Assembly: GCF_947492555.1 (NCBI RefSeq)
Contig: NZ_CANLNE010000005.1
Span: 1 to 64,000, forward strand
Direction: 5' to 3'
Source of the DNA: an uncultured Roseobacter sp.
GTDB taxonomy: Bacteria; Pseudomonadota; Alphaproteobacteria; Rhodobacterales; Rhodobacteraceae
DNA: 64,000 bases
Both the position numbers and the translations under genes were made by a program. The notes beneath the pieces are model-generated. The model was given only the letters and a program-made list of their open reading frames with translations, searched no databases and was not told the DNA's origin. Shown here one piece after another: positions 28,770 to 36,066 of the stretch; position 1 is the stretch's first letter, and each line of letters opens with the position of its first letter.

Positions 28770-30418
28770 CGCCGGACGCGGACAGCTGGGCGCGCGCGGC
28801 GCTCTGCCTGCGCCTGCTGCTGTCCGCCCCCGGATACCTGGCGGGCGCAAGCATTCGCATGCGTGCCAGCCCGGATCGCGACCGGCTGCTCAGCATCTTA
28901 CAACCGCTGAACATGCGCAGAATCCATCCCTCCATTTCCGATGAACAACTGTTTGGAGGCCTCGACCTCAGCGCAACCCTGAATTACAGTCAAGTAATTG
29001 AAAATAAAGGAATATTATCTGATCCACGTACGATGGTTGTCGGAATGGCTGAGCGTTGCGGCGGCGATCTGGCCGCCAAGCTGGCCCATCAGATGGATCG
29101 CGATATCGGTCATTGCCTCATCGCGCTGGACGAGGGCGCCGAACCGGATGAAACCCTTCCCCCTGCCCTCGCCGAACGCCTGCCGTTTCACATCGCGCCG
29201 GAGGGTCGTATGCCAAAAGACTGGCGGGTTGTCCCCGCGGGGACACTTTCCGTGACGCCTGCAGCGGTGAGCGCCTCTGCGACAGATGCAGAGACGCTGG
29301 TCCTGCTGGCGGCCCAGTTTGGCATCGATAGCTTGCGCGTGCCGCTGATGGCCTTGCGGGTCGCCCGCGTGCACGCCGCCACCCATAAGCGCACATCTCT
29401 GGAGCAGACGGATCTGGAGGTTGCGGCATGCCTCGTATTCCCGCACAGGGCGACGCGCCTGCCACAAGCCGAACCAGAAAACGAGGCGCCCCCACCCTCC
29501 AACCCCGAAACGGGCCAAGAAGCTGAAAGCGACGCGTCATCCCGCATGCCAGAAGGCGACATGCTGGTTGAAGCGGTGCGGGCACTTCTGCCGCCAGACC
29601 TTCTGGCCGGGCTTGTCCCCGCGGGGACAGGACGGCGCACGGGCGGAGACGGCGCGGGCCAAAAGCGCAAAGGCAATCGGCGGGGACGTCCCCTGCCCTC
29701 CCGGCCCGGCAGACTGGACGGCCGCAGCCGGATCGATCTCATAGCGACCCTACGCGCTGCCGCGCCGTGGCAGCCGATCCGACGCGAAGCCCAGCCGAAT
29801 ACGCCGGGACTGCTGATCCGCCCGTCTGATATCCGGCTGAAACGCTATGTCGAACAGTCTGACCGGCTGTTGATCTTTACCGTGGACGCCTCGGGCTCCG
29901 CAGCCGTTTCGCGCCTGAACGAGGCAAAGGGCGCGGTTGAGTTACTGCTGGCGCAGGCCTATGCGGCGCGCGATCACGTGGCGCTGATCTCGTTCCGGGG
30001 GTCGACCGCTGATCTGCTGCTCCCGCCGACCCGATCCCTGGTGCAGACCAAACGGCGTCTGGCCAGCCTGCCCGGCGGCGGCGGCACGCCTTTGGCCACC
30101 GGATTGCAGCACGCGCTGGCACTGGCCACACAGACACGCAGCAAGGGCCTCACGCCCACATTAATCGTGCTGACCGACGGGCGCGCGAATATCGCGCTGG
30201 ATGGCAGCACGAACCGCACCCAAGCGATGGAGGACGCCGAGCAGATGGCCCATGTTTTTCGTGCCCACGGCATTCAGACGCTGGTCATCGACATGTCCGC
30301 GCGCCCACAGGCGACCCTGAAGGCCCTGGCAGGCCAATTCGACGGTCAGTACCTCCCACTCCCCCGCGCAGACGCACAGGCGCTCACAGGCGCTGTGAGC
30401 GCCGCTCTGCAGGGGTAG
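28766..30418 (+). CDS. bchD: Magnesium chelatase subunit D, carrying two parS-like palindromes in its coding sequence
   Basis: A 550-aa AAA-like plus VWA protein that partners BchI. The degenerate AAA part covers about residues 1-220. A Pro/acidic/basic linker follows at about 225-335. The VWA domain has the MIDAS motif DASGSAAVS near residue 373 and TDGRAN near 472. The start is GTG 28766, overlapping the bchI stop. Oddities: the palindrome TGTCCCCGCGGGGACA occurs twice, encoding VPAGT at residues 156-160 and 284-288. Codons 73-85 form an A+T-rich island (28982-29020, 31 of 39 bases A or T) with rare codons such as ATA and TTA. The reading frame is intact, so the enzyme is probably functional. 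Confidence 0.94.
   Translation: MTPDADSWARAALCLRLLLSAPGYLAGASIRMRASPDRDRLLSILQPLNMRRIHPSISDEQLFGGLDLSATLNYSQVIENKGILSDPRTMVVGMAERCGGDLAAKLAHQMDRDIGHCLIALDEGAEPDETLPPALAERLPFHIAPEGRMPKDWRVVPAGTLSVTPAAVSASATDAETLVLLAAQFGIDSLRVPLMALRVARVHAATHKRTSLEQTDLEVAACLVFPHRATRLPQAEPENEAPPPSNPETGQEAESDASSRMPEGDMLVEAVRALLPPDLLAGLVPAGTGRRTGGDGAGQKRKGNRRGRPLPSRPGRLDGRSRIDLIATLRAAAPWQPIRREAQPNTPGLLIRPSDIRLKRYVEQSDRLLIFTVDASGSAAVSRLNEAKGAVELLLAQAYAARDHVALISFRGSTADLLLPPTRSLVQTKRRLASLPGGGGTPLATGLQHALALATQTRSKGLTPTLIVLTDGRANIALDGSTNRTQAMEDAEQMAHVFRAHGIQTLVIDMSARPQATLKALAGQFDGQYLPLPRADAQALTGAVSAALQG
29230..29245. promoter_or_regulatory. parS-like palindrome 1 (inside bchD)
   Basis: A perfect 16-bp palindrome TGTCCCCGCGGGGACA. 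It is one of six copies in 4.4 kb centred on parB-parA, and is read in bchD as VPAGT. It is a likely ParB-binding centromere site. Confidence 0.8.
29614..29629. promoter_or_regulatory. parS-like palindrome 2 (inside bchD)
   Basis: A perfect 16-bp copy of TGTCCCCGCGGGGACA in the flexible linker of BchD, again in the VPAGT frame, 384 bp from copy 1. Confidence 0.8.
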
Positions 30419-30424
30419 CGGTCC

Positions 30425-31288
30425 ATGCGTTGGCCACCCCCTTCAGATTGGCCGAATGCGGCGCTGTCGCGCCAGGTGCTTGCCGCGCCGCACAGGTGGC
30501 ACATTCAGGAAACCGGCGCAGGTCCGACGATGCTGATGCTGCACGGCGCCGGGGGCAGCACCCACTCCATGCGCGGGCTCATGGCCGAGCTTCGGGAAAG
30601 CCATCATATCGTTGCGCTCGACTTGCCCGGGCAAGGGTTCACACAGCTGGGGGCCAGACATCGGTGCGGGCTGAACCCCATGGCGGAAGACATCAAGGCA
30701 CTCTGCGATCAGGAAGATTGGCACCCCGACATCATCATCGGCCACTCCGCAGGCTGCGCGCTGGCGTTGCGACTGTCGCAAATGATGCTGTCCCCGCGGG
30801 GACAACCTCTCAGAATTGCCGGCATCAATCCCGCACTGGACACATTTGACGGCATCGCTGGCGTGCTCTTTCCCGCGCTCGCCAAGATGCTGGCGGCCAT
30901 TCCGTTCAGCGCCAGCCTGTTCTCGGCCACCTCTGCATCACCGGCGCGGATCAAGGCTCTAATAAGGGGAACAGGCTCTGAACTGGACGCGGAAGGCCTG
31001 GATCTTTACCGCCGCCTGGTGGCAGATCGTGATCATGTCGACGCCACATTGCTCATGATGTCGCAATGGTCCCTGACCGAATTGTCGCGCGCGCTGCCTG
31101 AGATTACGAGCCAGGTGCTGTTCCTCGCAGGCGGCAAGGATGGCGCGGTCCCGGCAAAGGTTTCTCACGAAGCAGCAAAGCGCATGCGTGACGCACGCGT
31201 GATCGACCTGCCGAGCCTAGGCCATCTCGCTCATGAAGAAGCGCCGAAAGAAGTCGCGGCGCACATCAGAGATTTCCTGCAAACCTAG
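30425..31288 (+). CDS. bchO: BchO, alpha/beta hydrolase of the Mg-chelatase operon
   Basis: A 287-aa alpha/beta-hydrolase fold protein always found with bchID in purple bacteria; its precise role in bacteriochlorophyll synthesis is unresolved. The oxyanion loop MLHGAGGSTHSMRG is near residue 38, the nucleophile elbow IIGHSAGCALALRLS is near residue 103, and the C-terminal SLGHLAHEEAP carries the likely catalytic His. It begins 6 bp after bchD. A parS-like palindrome lies at codons 122-127 and reads LSPRGQ, a different frame from the VPAGT seen elsewhere. The stop codon overlaps the convergent parB stop as CTAG. Confidence 0.92.
   Translation: MRWPPPSDWPNAALSRQVLAAPHRWHIQETGAGPTMLMLHGAGGSTHSMRGLMAELRESHHIVALDLPGQGFTQLGARHRCGLNPMAEDIKALCDQEDWHPDIIIGHSAGCALALRLSQMMLSPRGQPLRIAGINPALDTFDGIAGVLFPALAKMLAAIPFSASLFSATSASPARIKALIRGTGSELDAEGLDLYRRLVADRDHVDATLLMMSQWSLTELSRALPEITSQVLFLAGGKDGAVPAKVSHEAAKRMRDARVIDLPSLGHLAHEEAPKEVAAHIRDFLQT
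30789..30804. promoter_or_regulatory. parS-like palindrome 3 (inside bchO)
   Basis: A perfect TGTCCCCGCGGGGACA copy within bchO, read in the +2 frame relative to the other coding copies. Confidence 0.8.
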
Positions 31289-32340
31289 TCCTTGAGACTG
31301 TCCAAAAACGCGCGTGCGGCAGCCTCCAGCCGACGCGGTTCAATGGACCCGAAATCGTGATCCAGCGTCACCTCGAACCGACCGGAGGACGCGGTACATT
31401 TCGCAACCCCCTCCGGACGGTTCAGTTTGATGGTGGTCTTGGCGGAGGATCTGGGCGTCGGCGCCTTGGCTTTTTTCGGCTTGGTCTGCCCGCCACTGAC
31501 GGCGCTGCGCAGCAGGGACAACTCCAGGGCGGCATCGCGGTCCGGCTGGCTGTTCAGCACCGCGCGCACCTGTCCGGCAAAGCGCTGGTTTTCCTCCAGC
31601 AGTTTCACGAGGCTCAAGCCCGTGGCGCGAGGGATCACCTCGGGGTGTTTCAAATCCCCACCCAGCACCGTCAGCAGCTGTGCAAAATGCCGGATGTAGC
31701 TGCGTTTTTGCCGTCCGGCAGAGGCGTAAAGCGCCTCGATCGCCGCCGCCACGCTTTGCCCGCTTCGGTTGGCATAGGACATGGCCAGCTGCGCCATCTC
31801 TGCAAAGGAAATATCGCGTCGCACGAGGTTCTCGTCCACCATGCGCCGGTAGAGGTGATCGAGCTGCGCGCCGCGCGCCTGCAGCGTCGCGGGGATCTGC
31901 GCAAAGCGCGCCTCACCGGTTTCGGCAAAGAGCTCGCGGTAGGCGCTGAGACGACGAAAGCCCTGAATAAGCTCATAACCGTCCGCGACTTCCTCCACAT
32001 GGATTGGATTGGACAATCCTACGGCCAGAATAGAGGCTTTCAACTCGTCCAGATCAGGGTCGCGATCCGCCGCCCGATCCCGGATCAGTTTTACCGCCGT
32101 GATCTGGTCCAGCGCCACCATCCCGACGATCTGGCCGTTTTTCTTGAGCGCCACGTATTCATGGGCGAGCCGGTCATTCTCCGCCCGGATCTCGGCCTCT
32201 GCCGCTTGACGCGCGCTCAGGGCGTCGGCGTTCTCGGAAATCGCCGCCGCCATGGGTCCACGGCGGGCAGGGGCCTCTTCCGTCCCCGCGGGGACAGCCG
32301 CCTCGTCAAAGTCGATGTCAAAGACGCGTCGCTTGCTCAT
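31285..32340 (-). CDS. parB: Plasmid partition protein ParB (RepB-type)
   Basis: A 351-aa ParB/Spo0J-family protein. The N-terminal ParB/Srx-type CTPase region has DELKASILAVGLSNPIHVEEVADGYELIQGFRRLSAYREL (core GFRRLSAYREL near residue 130). It is followed by a helix-turn-helix region (RRDISFAEMAQLAMSYANRSGQS) and a C-terminal dimerisation part. It should bind the palindromic parS sites and load on DNA for ParA-driven segregation. Residues 16-20 are VPAGT, encoded by one such palindrome. The ATG overlaps the parA stop by four bases, and the stop overlaps bchO convergently. Confidence 0.92.
   Translation of the reverse strand: MSKRRVFDIDFDEAAVPAGTEEAPARRGPMAAAISENADALSARQAAEAEIRAENDRLAHEYVALKKNGQIVGMVALDQITAVKLIRDRAADRDPDLDELKASILAVGLSNPIHVEEVADGYELIQGFRRLSAYRELFAETGEARFAQIPATLQARGAQLDHLYRRMVDENLVRRDISFAEMAQLAMSYANRSGQSVAAAIEALYASAGRQKRSYIRHFAQLLTVLGGDLKHPEVIPRATGLSLVKLLEENQRFAGQVRAVLNSQPDRDAALELSLLRSAVSGGQTKPKKAKAPTPRSSAKTTIKLNRPEGVAKCTASSGRFEVTLDHDFGSIEPRRLEAAARAFLDSLKD
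32281..32296. promoter_or_regulatory. parS-like palindrome 4 (5' end of parB)
   Basis: The 14-bp core GTCCCCGCGGGGAC is perfect, and the outer pair has one change (C for T). It lies at codons 16-20 of parB in the VPAGT frame, so ParB could autorepress its own gene. Confidence 0.8.
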
Positions 32341-33641
32341 GCCTCATCCTCCAATTGATCCCAGGCCGCGCAGAGATGTCTGTGAAACTCCCCATAGGCC
32401 TGATCGAAACTCGCGCGGGCCCGTCGCCAGGTTTCGCGTGTCATGTCGCGGTAGTCGATCTCGTAGATCGAGGACAGGAACCGGCCTGATTGCTCTACTG
32501 CGCGGGTCATTTCGATCGGGTGTTCCGCGACCCTATCGCCCCAGACCTTGATGAAGGCCTGCTGCATCGCGCGGTGCAGATCATTGTTGGGCTCGAACCG
32601 GGTGAGCAGGAACCGCAGGTCAAGAAATGCCTTGGGCAGGTTCATTGTCCCCGCGGGGACAAGTCCGTTGAAGCGGCTGAGATCCTCCAGTGCCTCAGAG
32701 AGCTGACCGATGAAGGACGTGGTGCTGTCGTACTCCCAATAACCCGGCCCGGAGGGGATGTAGAGCATATCGGCGGCAAAGACCGCGTTCATCGACTGAT
32801 AGCCGATAGCGGGCGGGCAGTCGAACAGCACCAGGTCATAGGCGTCGGCGGGCAGCTGGTCGAGGAAGCGCGAGACGGCAGCAAAGAACGACCATTCGGG
32901 GTTCAGGTGTCGGTACTGGGCGGAGGCAAATTCGACAAAGGCGGCATTGGCGCAGGAGGGTACGATGTCGATGGTTGGCCAGTTCGTCGGTTTGATGAAA
33001 TCCGCGGCGCGCAGGTCGGCAAGCCCCATGTCAGTGATGCTGGCGGGCAGGCGGCGTTGGGGCAGGGCGGTGCCGCTCTCCGCCCCTTGGCTGGCACGGT
33101 TCATACGCTCCGTCTCGCTCGCCAGATCGCGCGCCATGATGCCCCAGACAGTGTATTCTTCGGCCACATCGCTGAGGCCCATAGAATGGCTGAGCGTCGC
33201 CTGCGGGTCAAAATCGACGCAGAGTACGCGGTAGCCGTCCAGGGCCGCGGCATGGGCAAAGTGCAGGGCGACAGTGGACTTGCCCGCGCCGCCTTTGAAG
33301 TTCGCGATGGCGGCGCGCATCGCCCGTTTGCCGACCGGCCGGTAAGGCATCAGAGACTTGCGGTTCACCTTGAGGCGGCGGCGCAGCTCGTTGATCTCTT
33401 CGAGGCTGTACCAATGCTGGCGGCCATCGGCCTCCACCGTGCCCTGGGGCAGGGTAGGGTCTGCTGCCAGCCGCCCCCGCATCGTGGACTGGTTCACCTT
33501 GAAGATCAGCTCGGCCACTTCCCAGCTGGAAAAGCGGCGCAGGGTCTTTTCATTCTGCGGGCTATAGGTCTGCTGCCGAATGAACCCCTGCATCTTAAGC
33601 GATTGCGCCTGTAGCCGTGCCAGATCCGTATGTGTAAACAT
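32337..33641 (-). CDS. parA: Plasmid partition ATPase ParA (RepA-type)
   Basis: A 434-aa Walker-type partition ATPase. The N-terminal region has a DNA-binding helix-turn-helix (FSSWEVAELIFKVNQSTMRGRL). The deviant Walker A is FKGGAGKSTVALHFAHAA near residue 120, followed by VDFDPQATLSH and the later LVLFDCPPAIGYQSMNA. Start ATG 33641 (MFTHTDLARLQAQ) is used; an upstream open extension reads through parS copy 6 and is unlikely. VPAGT at residues 328-332 comes from palindrome copy 5. The parA-parB unit is transcribed away from the origin and overlaps parB by four bases. Confidence 0.93.
   Translation of the reverse strand: MFTHTDLARLQAQSLKMQGFIRQQTYSPQNEKTLRRFSSWEVAELIFKVNQSTMRGRLAADPTLPQGTVEADGRQHWYSLEEINELRRRLKVNRKSLMPYRPVGKRAMRAAIANFKGGAGKSTVALHFAHAAALDGYRVLCVDFDPQATLSHSMGLSDVAEEYTVWGIMARDLASETERMNRASQGAESGTALPQRRLPASITDMGLADLRAADFIKPTNWPTIDIVPSCANAAFVEFASAQYRHLNPEWSFFAAVSRFLDQLPADAYDLVLFDCPPAIGYQSMNAVFAADMLYIPSGPGYWEYDSTTSFIGQLSEALEDLSRFNGLVPAGTMNLPKAFLDLRFLLTRFEPNNDLHRAMQQAFIKVWGDRVAEHPIEMTRAVEQSGRFLSSIYEIDYRDMTRETWRRARASFDQAYGEFHRHLCAAWDQLEDEA
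32646..32661. promoter_or_regulatory. parS-like palindrome 5 (inside parA)
   Basis: A perfect TGTCCCCGCGGGGACA at codons 328-332 of parA, in the VPAGT frame. Confidence 0.8.
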
Positions 33642-33659
33642 GGAATGCCTGTTATCTTC

Positions 33660-33675
33660 TGTCCCCGCGGGGACG
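33660..33675. promoter_or_regulatory. parS-like palindrome 6 (upstream of parA)
   Basis: The 14-bp core is perfect and one outer base differs. It is 19 bp upstream of the parA ATG and is the only copy outside a coding sequence, well placed for autoregulation of parAB. Confidence 0.82.
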
Positions 33676-34139
33676 CTAATTCTTGTTTTTTCCAGATTTA
33701 CGCGGATTTGGAGAAAAATGCAAAAGCGAATATGATCACAAGAGCAGATTTTCGCAGACACGGACAACGTGAGGACAAAGGGGGATATGCACTACAGCGG
33801 TGATTCCCTGCGGGAGACACTGCCCCTCGTGATAGGACGAGATATTGGGGGACAGTTTTTATGACCCCACATCCTATTGGGGGACAAAACCATGGAAATA
33901 GGGGACATATTGAACGTCCCCCAATACCTTTAAACCAATTTTTCTTTCTGATTTCAGGGGCGTCACCAGGGCCCGAATGACTTCAAGCTTGACAGAATCG
34001 TTCAATCGGACGCAAATCAGGGAACCACATTGAAAAGCGGCGGGTTTTCCAGACCAAGCCGAAAGAGGCTGACACATCAGCCCGTTTCCGAGGCAGTACC
34101 GGCCAATGGCCGTACATCACATAAAATGAGGGCAGTTCC
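33676..34139. other. Putative replication origin region with iteron-like repeats
   Basis: The 464-bp non-coding gap between parA and the initiator contains an A+T-rich stretch (about 33676-33760). It then has TATTGGGGGACA direct repeats at 33843-33854 and 33875-33886 (32 bp apart, about three helix turns), a shorter AATAGGGGACA at 33897-33907, and an inverted copy GTCCCCCAATA at 33916-33926. Repeats of this kind beside an initiator gene are typical of iteron-controlled origins. They share GGGGACA with the parS palindrome. No DnaA box was recognised, and the remaining ~200 bp before the initiator shows nothing clear. Confidence 0.6.
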
Positions 34140-34820
34140 ATGCTTTCCACGAAACCGGTAGGTCGTGGAGCGTCTGCACGCAAATATGATCTGTTGACCG
34201 CTTTGGGGGCTTTTGCCCTGTCGCAGGGCAAGCATGATCAGCGCAGAGCGCTTCGACTGATGACCCTGATCACCGCGCGGTACAATTGGGCCCGTGACGA
34301 GCTTGCCGTAGGGCAGCGTGAAATCGCACGGCTGTGGTCCGTTGATGAACGCACTGTGAAACGGGAGATGGCGCAGCTGCGGGGCCGGGGCTGGCTGGTG
34401 GTGAAACGCCAGGGCGCGCGCGGACGTGTGACGCAATATGGGCTGGGCATCGATCAGTTGTTGACCGACACTGCCGTGACATGGGCCTGCGTCGGCTCCG
34501 ACTTCGAAGTGCGCATGGGGCAGGGGGATGCGCAGCCGCAGGTCGTGCCCTTGCCGGTACGCGGGTCCGTTGCAGCCCCCGACGTCTCCAACGGCACGGA
34601 ATGGGCGTTGGCGCGGCTTGTCCTGCATACCGAGGACGCAGGCACATATGCCAGCTGGATCGCGGCGCTGGAACGTGCGGAAAGGGCAGGGGGGCGGTTG
34701 ACCCTGCGCGCTCCGTCCCGCTTTCACGCGGCCTACGTGCAGACGCATCTGGAGCGCCGGTTGCTGGCAGCTTGTCAGGATGTCGACGCCGATGTGGCAG
34801 AGGTCAGGATTATCGTATGA
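34140..34820 (+). CDS. DnaA-like plasmid replication initiator
   Basis: A 226-aa protein with an N-terminal winged-helix-like region (LAVGQREIARLWSVDERTVKREMAQLRGRGWLVV, core near residues 60-90). The C-terminal part, EWALARLVLHTEDAGTYASWI...LRAPSRFHAAYVQTHLERRLLAA, resembles DnaA domain I-type sequences (W...L...TYxxWI...L..PSxFxxxYV). This is the hallmark of the DnaA-like replicases known from Rhodobacterales plasmids, which lack the AAA+ ATPase of true DnaA. ATG 34140 has GAGG seven bases upstream. It is divergent from parAB across the iteron region and overlaps the HD gene (ATGA). Confidence 0.85.
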   Translation: MLSTKPVGRGASARKYDLLTALGAFALSQGKHDQRRALRLMTLITARYNWARDELAVGQREIARLWSVDERTVKREMAQLRGRGWLVVKRQGARGRVTQYGLGIDQLLTDTAVTWACVGSDFEVRMGQGDAQPQVVPLPVRGSVAAPDVSNGTEWALARLVLHTEDAGTYASWIAALERAERAGGRLTLRAPSRFHAAYVQTHLERRLLAACQDVDADVAEVRIIV

Positions 34821-35494
34821 GGTCGGTTGCCAGCCGGTTTGCACCCCATCAAGAGCTTGCGGAACATTTGCTACAGGCCACCCTCGGCGAGCCGATGGAT
34901 GCGGCGCATGATGTCGGGCATCTCCTGCGCGTCTGGGGGAACGCCGAAAGGCTCATGGCAGAGGAAGGCGGTGACAGGCCGGTTTTGACAGCTGCGACAC
35001 TCTTGCACGATTGCGTTCACGTGCCGAAGGATTCACCGTTGAGATCATCTGCTTCGCGCATGGCAGCCGAAAAGGCGGCGCACGTGCTGGACAGCCTGAA
35101 CTGGACCGCAGGGGATGTCGAAAAAGTACGACATGCCATTGAGGCCCATAGCTTTTCTGCGGGTATTGTACCCACTACGCTAGAGGCGAAGATTCTACAG
35201 GACGCGGACCGGCTCGACGCCATAGGGCATATCGGGATCGCGCGCTGTTTTCATGTGTCGGGCCAGATGAACCGGCCAATCTGTGACCCGTTCGATCCGG
35301 GGGCAGACCGACGGGCGCTTGATGACCGGGCCTTTGCCATGGATCATTTCCAAACCAAGCTGTTGACGTTGAGCGGTTCTTTTCAGACCGCCACAGGACG
35401 GCGGCTTGCGCGGGTGCGGCACGATAAAGTGCAGGATTTCCTGAATGGGTTGCTGGAAGAGATTTTGCCTGATGCGGTGACCGTTTCACAGTAA
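34817..35494 (+). CDS. HD-domain phosphohydrolase coupled to the initiator gene
   Basis: A 225-aa protein of the HD superfamily (YedJ-like). Visible ligands are AAHDVGHLLRVW, LLHDCVHVPKD (the HD pair near residue 59) and DADRLDAIGHIGIAR near residue 123, which together give the H...HD...D metal site. The C-terminal half is helical (FDPGADRRALDDRAFAMDHFQTKLL). HD enzymes hydrolyse nucleotides or other phosphate esters; the substrate is unknown. The ATG overlaps the initiator stop as ATGA, so it is translationally coupled to plasmid replication. It converges with cycA, with a terminator between them. Confidence 0.85.
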   Translation: MRSVASRFAPHQELAEHLLQATLGEPMDAAHDVGHLLRVWGNAERLMAEEGGDRPVLTAATLLHDCVHVPKDSPLRSSASRMAAEKAAHVLDSLNWTAGDVEKVRHAIEAHSFSAGIVPTTLEAKILQDADRLDAIGHIGIARCFHVSGQMNRPICDPFDPGADRRALDDRAFAMDHFQTKLLTLSGSFQTATGRRLARVRHDKVQDFLNGLLEEILPDAVTVSQ

Positions 35495-35511
35495 AGCGTC
35501 AAGGTGCAGGC

Positions 35512-35548
35512 AAAAAAATAGCCACCGCCCGGGTCACGAGCGACGGCT
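35512..35548 (-). terminator. Intrinsic terminator of cycA
   Basis: On the minus strand, a 9-bp stem AGCCGTCGC/GCGGTGGCT (two G-U pairs in RNA; arms 35540-35548 and 35520-35528) is followed directly by ATTTTTTTG. It lies 20 bp after the cycA stop and is the clearest rho-independent terminator in the window. It marks the end of the long bchF-to-cycA gene string. Confidence 0.8.
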
Positions 35549-35567
35549 TGTTGTGTGTTCGTCAGGT

Positions 35568-35993
35568 TTAGCTCTGTGGGCCTACCGAAGCGAGGTAGGC
35601 TGCAACGTCTTCGCCACCTTTCTTCAACTTGAAGGCCATGCGCGATTTGGCTTTGGAATCGTCAAGATAGGTGCGCAGGAATTCGCGGGGGTCCGCAGTG
35701 TATTCCGCCAGGGTCGTTTCATCCCAGACGAGGCCGGCTTCTCCGGCGGCAACCAGATCATCGCCATAGCGGAAGTCAGCACTGCCCGCTTGGCGACCGA
35801 TAACACCATAGAGGTTCGGGCCGGTCTTCCCGCCCTTGACGATCACCTCGCCGTCATCTGTCTCGATCATGTGGCAGGACTTGCACTTGTTGAAGGTCTT
35901 TTCGCCAGCTGCCGCGTCACCTGCCGAATGGCCGTCGGCGAATGCCGGGGCGGCAAAGCTGATCGCTATGATGGCTGCAAAGGTACGTATCAT
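35568..35993 (-). CDS. cycA: Soluble cytochrome c2
   Basis: A 141-aa periplasmic class I cytochrome c. The signal peptide MIRTFAAIIAISFAAPAFA is followed by the heme site CKSCH, GPNLYGVIGR, and the axial Met in KSRMAFKLKKGGE. It carries electrons from the cytochrome bc1 complex to the reaction centre or PufC. ATG 35993 has AAGGAGA eight bases upstream. It is separated from hemA by 73 bp and ends at a strong terminator. The order hemA-cycA at the end of the puh/bch string is typical of Roseobacter clusters, except that the replicon follows here. Confidence 0.92.
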   Translation of the reverse strand: MIRTFAAIIAISFAAPAFADGHSAGDAAAGEKTFNKCKSCHMIETDDGEVIVKGGKTGPNLYGVIGRQAGSADFRYGDDLVAAGEAGLVWDETTLAEYTADPREFLRTYLDDSKAKSRMAFKLKKGGEDVAAYLASVGPQS

Positions 35994-36066
35994 CGTTATC
36001 TCCTTAGTTGCTTGGGGTACAACGTAGGAGATATCGATCAGAGTCAACAGTCACAATGTCGCGCGC

